Shown here in pieces: positions 8,733 to 17,797 of a stretch of 20,343 nt of DNA (the first letter of the stretch is position 1; the number at the start of each line of letters is the position of its first letter). The notes under the pieces are model-generated. The model did no database searches, had not been told where the DNA came from, and was given only the letters and a program-made list of their open reading frames with translations. The translations under genes were made by a program, and so were the position numbers. The stretch comes from Mastigamoeba balamuthi. Taxonomy: Eukaryota > Evosea > Mastigamoebida > Mastigamoebidae. The stretch spans positions 314,479 to 334,821 of the forward strand of contig CACRSC010000030.1 in assembly GCA_902651635.1 (NCBI GenBank), read 5' to 3'.

Positions 8733-9199
8733 GTCCCAGCCAACCCCTTCAATTGCTTTCAGTCCACGCCACGGGCCCACACTGCATCGTGTGGCCGAGG
8801 GTGCTGCCCACTAAGTACATTTATTTTTTCTCTTGGCACCATAACCCACCGGCTGATATTTCAATTGAGTTCTGCCAACAGCTTGCTTGGCCCTTGGGAC
8901 TCGAAGACCTCGGTGGTGTGCGGATTGCGAGCAGAGGCCTCTGAGAACCCTTTGTCTCTAAGGCTCTACATGTCCCAATCTTCTTGATCTCATCTCTGCG
9001 AACGGGTCACTAAGTTGTCAGGGTGGCATGCGAGATCGAACCTCTGAAGGCCAGCCGGGGGGGCCTGCCTCTCAGCTGCTTGTGATGCAGTCACGTACGT
9101 CGCGCTACCAGTAAAAGAGAATATAACTTGCTACACGGGACAAATTTGCCTCCTCGTCCGGTTCACCCGCTTTCTTCGCTTTCGGCGTATCGGTCGGGG
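8733..9199. other. Spacer between the two tandem unknown-family genes
   Basis: No gene is recognisable. The spacer is more AT-rich than the exons. It has CAATTG at 8750 and TCAATTGA at 8861, a T-run near 8823-8828, and a GAATATAACTTG patch near 9119 about 80 bp before the ATG of copy 2. It should hold the 3' end of copy 1 and the promoter of copy 2. The sequence before the copy 2 ATG is not similar to that before the copy 1 ATG, apart from the last few bases (GATGCAGG). Confidence 0.5.
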
Positions 9200-10372
9200 A
9201 TGCAGGTGCCTCTTGTTCTCTCGCAGCACCCAGCGTCCTCCGGACCGCGCGTGGTGCTGTCGTTCAGGACGCTCGGGGGCTCGACGCACGCCAAGCACCC
9301 CGTGCGCGACTCCCCCGGTCCCAGACGCCGCACATTGCGAGCCGGACAGCCTCGCTTCCCCTCTACCAGTGTGCCCAGCAACTGCGGGCACACAAGAACA
9401 CCATTCACGCTGTTGCTTTGCGTGTTGCCTGCCCACCACTTGCATCCCTGACTTCTCCCAGGTCGAGGTCGTCGTCGCCCGCGAGTGGCGCGTGGCGCGC
9501 AGGGCGGAGCAGCGTGACGTGTACCGGCAGCTCCTGCGCTCCCGCGTCTGCGTGGCGTCGACACTGGCGGAGCTCTCGTGCGACGCCTGCGGCTGCCCCT
9601 TCGCCCTCTCCCTCCCCCCGGGCGCCTCCCTCGCCGCCGCCGCAGCAGCCCCCGCCCCCGGTGACGTGGCGTCGGAGATGTACCGCCTCCTCGCACACGT
9701 CAGGTGCTGGTGCGCGCGACCGGACGCCCCCCCGCGCGCCTCCACGGGAGTGACACGTCACTGACACGTCACAGCCACGTGGCGCACCAGGATCTGGTGC
9801 TGGTGAGCTCCGTGTGCGGCGTCACGGTCATCAGCCCCGTCTTCTCGCTGCTGCAGCGGTCGTCGCGCGCGAGGACACGTCACGCCGCCTCCCCGGCTGC
9901 GAGCGCCGGCAGCGCTGTCGCTGTGCGCGGCGAGGCGGCCGTGGCAGCGGAGCAGAAGCAGCGGCAGCAGCGGCAGCAGCGGCAGGAGCTGGTGGTCCTC
10001 TCGGTGCCCTCGCGGAGGCTGACGGTCATCGTGCGCATCGTGCGCTCGCGCAACATCGAGCCCGACTACGTGACGTGGCACCTTGCCCGCTGCGTGGAGG
10101 AGGCCCGCAGGCAGATCGAGGGCTTCGTCAACTACAAGTACCGCCACCTCGACAGCACGCTCCCCGCCTGCCTCCCCTCCCCACCTTCCGGGTGCACCAG
10201 GCGCTGACCGTATGCATGCGTGGCCCAAGACAACGGGACGGTGGTGATGACGTCGGCGTACCTCAACAGCGAGGGCGTCATCAAGGCGGACCTGCTGTGC
10301 GGGAGGATGCTGTTAAACCACGGCATCATCGACCGCGTCGACATCCTCACAAACGTCCCCACCTTCTTTTGA
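9200..10372 (+). CDS. Unknown protein family, tandem copy 2, 4 exons (288 aa)
   Basis: Exons are 9200-9301, 9462-9703, 9775-10154 and 10230-10372, with the same intron positions and phases as copy 1. The proteins are nearly identical over exons 2 and 4 and the conserved parts of exon 3. They differ at the N-terminal residues, in the Gln/Ala-rich loop (shorter here, rich in KQRQQ repeats), at a few single positions such as CEGV/SEGV and CARM/CGRM, and at the C-terminus (THF versus TFF). The donor of intron 3 is A|GCACGC where copy 1 has A|GTGCGC, so this copy appears to use a GC-AG intron there. The cysteine cluster (C-x2-C-x-C) is kept. Its stop lies 322 bp from the convergent stop of the acyl-CoA synthetase-like gene. 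Function unknown. Confidence 0.85.
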
Positions 10373-10694
10373 GATCCCCAGGCCACACCCAATTGAATTC
10401 GGCTCGCCACTTGATGGCGAGTTGGTTCAGGATCACCCCTGGCCACAAGACGTGTTGCTGTCGTCTTTCACACGCCGGTATCATTCGAGATCACCAATCA
10501 GTTTCGCATATTTCTGCAATCGCCAACGTTTGCCAAATGATAAATCAAATGAATTCAGATTGACAGGAAATAACACAAACGTTGGATTTGTCTGTGGATG
10601 AAAGCCGTGTTTTGCTGTTTGTTGTTCCGTTCTCAAAGCAATTGAATTTAGCTCAGGCGACTGTATGCTCCGTCTCGTGAGTCGGGTGGAGGCC
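10373..10694. other. Convergent intergenic region
   Basis: No gene is recognisable. The region separates two converging 3' ends and is relatively AT-rich, with CAATTGAATT at 10390 and CAATTGAATTTA at 10639 and a stretch with several ATGATAAATCAAATG-like elements around 10540. It presumably carries the 3' UTRs and poly(A) signals of both genes; I see no clear AATAAA in the right orientation for either. Confidence 0.5.
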
Positions 10695-13600
10695 CTAAGG
10701 GCCGGGGCTGATCGAGAGCGATGACGACGGCGGCGACGACGGCGCCCCCGACGGCCCGTAGAGCTTCGCGATGACGTCCTTGAGGTTCGCGAACAGCTCG
10801 AGCCTCTGGGCCATCGTGGCGTCGGGGTTTATGACGCCGTCGGCGCCCGTGACGACAGCGAACCGCTTGACCCGCAGCGACGTGGGCATCGACGCGTTGA
10901 TCACGTCCACCTTGGCCTTGAGGTACGCCTCCACCTTGGCCCCCTGGCCCCCGGGCACCGACGCCGCGTCCACCGTGAACAGCGCCGCTGCGCACAATCA
11001 ATTGCTGAGTTCGCGCCTCGGCTGCTCTTGTGTGCCCCTGAAGCAATTCACTCCTCTAACAAGAAAGTAATGCGTAATCAATTTAGGCTTGAAATTAACC
11101 CGTAAACCCCCAAATAAAGTGGACCGGAAAATTCAATTGATTCGTCCCCCACCCTTTTGCGTACTGTAGTACTTCATGCCGTCGCCGACGACGAGGGCGC
11201 GCTTGACGCCCGGGATGGAGCAGAGGCGGCGCTCGAGGGCGGGGGCCATCAGCGCCTCGCCGCCCGACGTGTAGTAGACGGGGCGCTTCCTGCCCGTGAC
11301 GTAGAGCAGCTTGACGCTCCTGGTGGCCGAGACGGCGACGTCGGCCCACTTGCCCGTGAAGCCCGTGCGCAGCGTGCGGTCGGGCCCGAGGACCGTGGCC
11401 GTGAGGTCGGGGTCGCCCAGGTAGCCCGCGAAGACGTTGGGGCCGCGCACGAGGACCTCGCCGTCGGGGGCCAGCGTCACGCTGACGTCGGGGGCCACGG
11501 GGACGCCCACGGAGCCGTCGCGCCACTCGTGTCTGCGCGTGCACGTGGCCGTGTTGCACGTCTCGGGCGTCCCGAAGACCTCGTTGACCACCACGCCGTG
11601 CCGCACAAAGAACGAGCGCGTCTGCTCCGACAGAGGGGCCCCGCCGCACGCGAGGAACCTGGCACACACCCGCAGCGCAGCAATCAGTTGAGTGGCATGG
11701 CCAACCCCGACCCAAAGCCAACGAGTCGCAGGGAACAGACAAAATGAGATATATAGAATCAACTGAGCTGCCATCCCCCAATTCAAAAGGAGAGTCAAAC
11801 AGAAGAACAAATTGAGAAGAGAGGCAGTATCAGAGCTCTCACAGGACACTGAAACGTGTGAACAGAAGACGCTACAGATCGAAGAGTAAAGTAGAGACAC
11901 GGTCAGAGAGCTCTTCCACGCCGGCCCACCCAGCAGCACAGCGCACACCAAGGAAGACACACAACTGAACAGGAGGCGATGGCGGGAGGCAAACGCGAGA
12001 GCAGCTGGGGGCACCTGCAGCAGTCGAGGCCGAGGTCCTCGAGGACCTTGCTGTAGACGAGCCTGCGGGCCATGCGGGATCCCACGACGTAGTGCCCGTC
12101 GTGCTCGTAGGTGCGCTCGGCGACCTCGGCGGCCTTGCGCTCGGCCCAGCAGCGCAGCTTGCGCGTCAGCCCGCCGCTCTCGTCGAGCATGTGCTCTGCG
12201 CGCGCGGCGAACTTGTCCCAGACCCTCGGCACGGCGACGAAGAGCGTCGGCCGCACCTCGCGGACCGTGTCGATCAGCGACGTCGTGTTGGGCCGCAGCG
12301 CGTCGGCGGGCGCCACGAAGACGCGGGCGCCCACCGTCATGGGCAGGTAGTACGCGAGCTCCTGCTCGCCCACGGCCCAGATGGGGTGGAACGTCACGAG
12401 CCTGTCGTCCTGCCGCGCCCCGCAGAAGTCCGCGAACGCGCGGGCCGCGTACGTGACGTTGTCGTGCGTCAGCACGGCGCCCCTGTACTCGCCCTCGGGC
12501 CCCGCGGGCGTGTAGACGACCTCGCAGGCCTCGCCGGCGTCGAGCGCGCCCACGCGCCGCATGACCTCGGCGTCGGCGACGGCGGCGCCGGCGGCGAGGA
12601 ACTCCGCGAGCGACGGCGAGGGCCCCGCGGGGTCCGTGAGGCGCACGACGCGGAGGCCTGCGAGCTTGGGGGCCGCGTCGTGGTCGGCAAAGGCCAGCGG
12701 GCAGGCGGCCTCGCGGACGACGGCGCAGAGCTGGTCGGCGGTCAGCGTGCGCGGCACCGAGACGGGGACGAGGCCCGCGAGGATGAGGCCCGTGTGCACG
12801 ACGAACCACGCGGGGCAGCCGCTGCTGCACACCAGCACGCGGGCGCCCGCCTGCAGCCCCGGCGTCGCGATCAGCGCCTTGGCCACGCCAAACGCCCGCG
12901 AGCGGTACTCGCCCCACGTGAACTCACTGCGCGGGGGACGGGGGAGAGGAGAGGGGAGAGAAGGAGAGATCAGTCAGAGCAGTGCAACACACAACTAAAA
13001 AAATAATAAAACACGAGGGCGCTACGGCGACAGATTCAATTGACAGGGAGAACGGGCCTCGTGGTGGAACCTGATCTGTCTTGCGAGCGGGGACACCGCG
13101 ACAGAGAACATTTGTTTGCCATAACAACACCAAAAACTCCCTGAGACCCCGAGTCAATTGATCCCAAACCGCGCAGCCAGCGAACAGTGCAGGAAACAGA
13201 GCACTGGGGACAAGCACTCGCAGGGGACGCGGCGACACCCCACCCTCCGCCAGCACAGGCGGGCGATGACGTGTGGAATTCCAGTGGGTGGGAAAATGCT
13301 GGGAGACTGCAGTCCGGCCGAGGAGAGGCCTGTGAGGGCTGCGAGGGCTGCGGGGGCGCACTTGAGGGCTGGCTGCGTCGCGTAGGCGTCGGCCGTGCGC
13401 AGGAACACCTGGGCGACAGTCAGCGCGCCGCTCCTCGCCTTGGACGACGGCAGCGACGGCACAACGACCGGCTGGCAGTATTCCGACACAAAATCAGTAA
13501 GAAGATACCAGAGAGCAGGCGAAAAAGCGCTATTTCCCACCGGGAAAACCGAGAAAAAGCACAGAAATCACTGGGGCGAATCAGGAATTGACGCAGCCAC

Positions 13601-13974
13601 GTCATCGGGCGCACCTCTGGGGAGCGTGCGAGCGCCTCGACCTCGGCGCGCATGCGCTGGACGGCGGCGTGGTCGTAGCCCGGCGGCTGGGCGTCGGGCG
13701 GCGGCGCGTGCGAGTGCGAGTGGCGGCGCTGTGCCGAGGACGAGACGGATGCGCCCGCCGGGGTTCGATCCGCGGACCCGCTGCTCCGCGATCGCTCGCG
13801 CAGCGCGTAGCCCTCGCCCTCGCCCGTGACGGAGCTCGACCGCGGCGAGCTGTGGTGGTGCCCGTGGCCGCGGTGGTGGCGGTGCCCGCCGCTGCTGCCC
13901 GTGGACGACCTGCGCTTCTGCTGCTCGGCCTCGGCCGTTGCCTGGGAGGTGTGCAGCCTATTTGTCAGATACAT
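10695..13974 (-). CDS. Bubblegum-like (ACSBG-type) acyl-CoA synthetase homologue, likely inactive, 5 exons
   Basis: Exons in transcript order are 13974-13615, 13471-13362, 12926-12015, 11658-11165 and 10987-10695; all phases agree, giving 722 residues. The start is uncertain: an ATG at 13653 would give 615 residues, close to the usual length, and the extra N-terminal part is Ser/His/Arg-rich. Adenylate-forming landmarks are LTVAQVFLRTADAY, EFTWGEYRSRAFGVAKAL, ADALRPNTTSLIDTVREVRP, AVPRVWDKF, FLACGGAPL, GEVLVRGPNVFAGYL and LLYVTGRKR. The family activates fatty acids to acyl-CoA by way of acyl-AMP. Here the core motifs are broken. The YTSGTTGxPKG loop reads YTPAGPEGEYRG (near residue 297), the usual TGD aspartate is absent (LRTGFTGKW), and the C-terminal catalytic-lysine segment (TxKLKR) reads DATMAQRLELFANLK without lysine at that site. 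It may bind ligand, or be a regulator, or be decaying. Introns 2 and 4 each hold two CAATTG sites. Confidence 0.82.
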
Positions 13975-16020
13975 TTCGAGATCTGAGGGGCTGAGAGCGG
14001 CCCAGAGAGAGAGAGAGAGAGGGCAGGAAGTGGCCGCACAGTCTTCTGCTGGGGCTCTGCCATCGCGCTGTGGTGGGGAGCTGCGGGTATGGCGGGGGAT
14101 GTGAGGGTGGTGCGGTGACTCAGCACTCTTCGGGTTTCGTGTGTTGGTTTGGTGGTTGCGTTTTCTTCCGTGCTGGAATATCCAACAAAATCTCTCGCTG
14201 CAGATACTCCAATCCATGCGCTCCGCCTGAACCATGGGAAAGCCGTGGTGTGGTCGTATGGCTGTGAAGACGCAGACCCCGATACATCGGTTGCGGTTAT
14301 TCAAAAAAACAAACACTGTGACGTAACTCCATTCAAAATAAAGATGCAATAGCAGAGAAGAGGGGAACAGCACCGCAGGGGGCACCCAGGTGGCAGTACA
14401 ACTGCATTGAGCGAAGTGACTGAGGGTGGAAGGTGAAGCTGTGGTCCTCCTCTGCACCTGCACCTGCCCTAACTTCTTTCAATACAGTCATTCAGCACAT
14501 GCTGGAATATATGTGCAGATCGGAGAGAACTGCCACTGTGAGATGGTAAGACAGCAGGCAGTAGCAGAGCTGCCTCTCCTGTTGAATGTTGAATATGAAG
14601 AAGTTCCACTCATCACAGTGGTCTATCAGTAGGTTTAGCATGGAATAATATGACTGTGCTTAGGCTGGGGTACAAGACCTTTGCACTTTAAGTGTAGAGC
14701 TCTTACTGTTTCACACTTGGTCATATCTTGCCATACAAGAGGCATACCATATAAGATTTTCCATCCAGCTTCTCAGTTTTATTCCCATCAGTGTTTATTT
14801 ACTCAACCTGGCATACGATCTTTCTGCACAAGAGCGTTTTAAGCTTCACTACTTAGTTGTGTGCTTGCTCCTCGATTCTGTTGCTTTTCCAGTCCCAGAA
14901 CTGAAATGCAGATAGAAGGATAATGCAAGAAGATACTATTTACCAAAATGATTATCTGTCTTTATTCCATCCTGTTATGAAAAGCAATGTCAATAATGTG
15001 AGATGCTGTGGTCATCATAGCTGAGTTGAAGTAAGACATAGCAGTAGAGATAGAACAGATATCCATTGTTATGTAATAGTCTGAGATGAGCTATTTATTA
15101 TATCTAATTGTGAATAACTCTTCATCATTGATTTCATTGCTTCGAGTGATTATCCTTCTAAAGAGATCAAACTGGATTGCTCTTTCAAAAGCTGAATGTT
15201 GTTGGTAGTGCTTGAAAATATGCACATTACAACCCCAGAGAACATTAAAGATTGCATTATTTTAAAGATTCAAGTAATCCAAATCCTGAAACAGAAAAGA
15301 AGCCCCGCATTGATCTGCCTGCATACTTCACAGTCCTTTTGCACAAACCGGGTAAAGTGTTACTTGACTATCTAAAGTGCATTCCAAATCTATTCTGGCT
15401 TAGCAATCTTCAGTCATCTTTTTCAATCATTCTATTAAGTGAAAAACAGTACATGAAGTTCTGTGATGTTATTTCATCTTTTGCCTTATTCCTGTGTTGA
15501 ACTGTCAAGAATATCAAATGAGAGGCCTTCATGACTTTTTTGCGAGATTGTCACTGTTGGACATCAGCCGGATGTTCTCATGGGCCAGGGACAGAATATT
15601 GTATTGTCTGTCTTGAGATACAGCCGCTGTCTGGTGGCTGTTGGACTCGTCCTGTAACAAGTAAGGCTCTGCCCTGCATACATCACTCTCTGTGGCCACA
15701 TCACGGAGGTACTTTTCTGTTCTCCTGTTCACTTGGAGATGTGCTCGCTGATACGTGTTACTCACCATTTTCCAGCAAAGCATTGTGTCGTTAGCGAGCC
15801 ATTTATGTAAATCGTTTTGGGGGCAGTGAATCCTAATGGCGCGTGATTGAATGTAATCCCGACCAAGCACAGGGCGAGTGAGCATTAAGATTATCACACT
15901 GGGAGATAATTCCTTCAGCCACTCATATCCATCATTGTCTTCTATGTTCATTTGACCGCGGACGCAATTGACCACTTAGCAGTGGCAGACACGCGCCCAC
16001 ACAGCAGAGGGCTTGTGCAC
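13975..16020. other. 2-kb region without a confident gene; AT-rich island at about 14465-15955
   Basis: The first 490 bp are of intermediate GC and probably hold the promoter or 5' exons of the acyl-CoA synthetase-like gene, including a GA run near 14009-14020. From about 14465 to 15955 the base composition changes to clearly AT-rich, with none of the GC-biased codon pattern seen elsewhere. No rRNA, tRNA, transposase or terminal inverted repeats were found by eye. After 15955 the GC-rich character returns abruptly. It could be a foreign insertion, a mobile-element relic, or chimeric sequence. Confidence 0.6.
15529..15951 (-). CDS. Possible small ORF (140 aa) in the AT-rich island
   Basis: An uninterrupted frame starts at ATG 15951 (MNIEDNDGYEWLKEL) and ends at 15529. 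It is hydrophilic, with segments such as HCPQNDLHKWLANDTMLCW and NRRTEKYLRDVATESD, and has a normal-looking residue mix rather than a low-complexity one. I recognise no domain, and its codon use differs from the GC-rich neighbours. It could be a chance ORF, an exon of a transferred gene or an element remnant. Confidence 0.2.
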   Translation of the reverse strand: MNIEDNDGYEWLKELSPSVIILMLTRPVLGRDYIQSRAIRIHCPQNDLHKWLANDTMLCWKMVSNTYQRAHLQVNRRTEKYLRDVATESDVCRAEPYLLQDESNSHQTAAVSQDRQYNILSLAHENIRLMSNSDNLAKKS

Positions 16021-17199
16021 TCAGTCCACACGGAGGTTGCTGATGGCCACGTGGCCCTTCTTGTTGCAGCCCGTGTGGCACCACTTGCCGTCGAGCCAGT
16101 CCATCGTGCCGTCGCCCCAGTGGCTCAGCGTCGCCGCCATGCCCGCCCTGAGCGCCCCCGTGAGCTCCTGGAGGTAGCCCCCGCAGCTCGCAAAGTCCAT
16201 CCACACGCTCCTCCCCTCCTGCCACAGCGTCACCACCACGTTCCTCTACACGCATCCCCCGCTGCGTGAGGCGTGTGCCAGTGCGTGTACGTGCGGAGCG
16301 GAGCTTACCAGGATCCCTCCGCTCTGCTGGAAGTCGTAGGTGGCAGTGAAGGGACGGAGGGTGTTGATCTTGTAGCGGTTGCCCGGCCCGTACGCCCACG
16401 CCATGCTCGCGAAGTTCTTGCCGCAGCCACCGCCTACACACAACGCAAGACCACGTCAGTATTCCATGTGATCCCTCAGATGGGTGGGGGAAAGGGAAGA
16501 CGGTTGGACAGAGGGACAGAGGCGCACCGTCGCACCAGGAGAAGAACTTGTTGCTGGGGGCGTTGCACTTGTGGAGGGCCACAGAGAAGGCGTACTGGTT
16601 GGCCTCCATCAGGTCGATCTCGGGGCAGTACACGCCTCCCACCTTGTTGGCGTCGCAGTAGAAGTCCCCTACACACGAACCACATCATTCAGGGGTCAGC
16701 AGCCTTTTGGGAAGGGGCAGGGGAAGTTTGTGATTCGTGCCCGACTGTGAGGGGGCAGGCCTGCCGGCAGCGTCGTAGCCGGGCATGGAGACGAGGTAGA
16801 AGGCGGCGTTGCAGCCGCAGCTGACGGTGCTGAGGTCGACCACGAAGCTCAGCTTGGCCCCGAGCGGCCGGAAGCTGTGGTACATGAAGGGCGACCAGCT
16901 GGCGGGGCAGCCGTTGGCGAGGTACCCGCGCACGTTGTGCCTGCCCGCCATCGAGTTCCCTGCGGTCACCAGTTGGCCATTCGCACCGCCGACCTGCACG
17001 ACGCTGAGACCCGCGGGCTTCCCCCAGATGTGCATGTCGAGAGTCCCGGCAGAGATGCCCGTTCTGCAGCCTGCGCGGTATATGAACATGTCGCAACAAA
17101 TCGTCAATACGCAAAAACAAAGTCCGCAGCTGGGGTTTGCGTACTGCCCAGCGCAACCGCTACGAAAGCGAGAACGAGGAGGATGGGAGCCCAGCGCAT
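16021..17199 (-). CDS. Secreted GH7-like protein (cellobiohydrolase/endoglucanase family), copy B, 5 exons (283 aa)
   Basis: Exons in transcript order are 17199-17145, 17070-16765, 16668-16528, 16433-16309 and 16245-16021; phases agree. Exon 1 encodes a signal peptide (MRWAPILLVLAFVAVALG). Intron 2 has a GC donor (G|GCAGGC). GH7 landmarks appear in family order: LSFVVDLSTVSCGCNAAFYL, YCDANKVGG, CPEIDLMEAN with E137, D139 and E142 in the ExDxxE pattern that holds nucleophile and acid/base, LHKC with H153, YGPGNRYKINTLRPF, TLSHWGD (the family's MSLWDD) and the C-terminal VAISNLRVD (family FSNIKFG). GH7 enzymes hydrolyse beta-1,4-glucan. At 283 residues it is far shorter than the usual 400 or more, so the tunnel-forming loops must be mostly missing; substrate is therefore uncertain. 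It is cysteine-rich, as in the family. Confidence 0.88.
16361..16661 (-). repeat. Gene-conversion tract, copy in GH7-like gene B
   Basis: These 301 bp are identical to 18152-18452 (offset 1791). They cover almost all of exon 3 with the catalytic ExDxxE motif, the whole of intron 3, and most of exon 4. Sequence outside, including the other introns, differs. Identity of an intron at this level alongside diverged neighbours points to recent gene conversion. Confidence 0.92.
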
Positions 17200-17797
17200 C
17201 GCTGCAAGAGGGTCGAGTGGCGAAGGGCCTCGGGTGGGTGTCAGTGGATTATACAAATGACAACGTGTTTGCAGCGCTACTGCGGGTGCATGTCATTCGA
17301 CCCCGTGCAGCAAAAGTGTACCTCTGGACAGATCCGGTTCTTCGCACATTTCGCAAGCATTTCTCTGGTCCAAACGGGCACGTGTCATTCTTCGCGGCAA
17401 TGCGGAGAATGACCCACACCCCCCGAAACGGCCCTTTTTCAGGTCATCTCCACAGCCATCTGCATCCCCAGCCCCCTCGCGTTTTCTCGCAATACAGCCC
17501 CACCCCCCCGAGCCACTGCAACAGGCAACTAACCCCCTCAGAGTCCTCCGGTGCTAGCGCAGCGCAGGCGCGATCTTCCTATGCTCGTGTGTCGCGCAGT
17601 GCGTTGGTCGTGTTCCACAACGACTGCAGAGCCCGGAACTTGTCGAGACAGAATTACAAGGCAACAACGGGGCATCTCTTTTGTTCACACGTGCCTACGG
17701 GTGTGGTGCCTCGCCCCTGCATTACAGGCGCTACCCACTCACCACACGGGCACGCGCTGGGGCCCCCGGCGCCAAGGCCTTGCGGGCTCGCGGGGCC
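17200..17797. other. Spacer between the two GH7-like genes
   Basis: No gene is recognisable. It should contain the 3' UTR of gene A and the promoter of gene B, both read on the minus strand. Open frames here are short and have no recognisable motif. It shows no similarity to the upstream region of gene A that I can see, so the promoters of the two copies seem to have diverged. Confidence 0.5.

Noticed and set aside
9020-9060. GGTTCGATCTC on the minus strand resembling a T arm
   Set aside because: The flanking bases do not pair as a T stem, and no acceptor or anticodon arm can be drawn.
7311-10372. Calling the tandem family a Rel/TIG-type transcription factor
   Set aside because: Only loose resemblance (a TxKHP-like and a VxSPxF-like string) supports it; no DNA-binding signature is visible.
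11157-13006. Plus-strand open frames opposite the acyl-CoA synthetase homologue
   Set aside because: They are shadows. The minus strand has family motifs and consistent splice phases; these frames show only GC-driven low complexity.
13755-13800. GGTTCGATCC resembling a tRNA B box
   Set aside because: It lies in the coding exon 1 of the minus-strand gene and has no matching A box or cloverleaf.
15252-15500. 82-residue plus-strand ORF in the AT-rich island
   Set aside because: It is short, has no recognisable motif, and its length is expected by chance in AT-rich sequence read in one of six frames.
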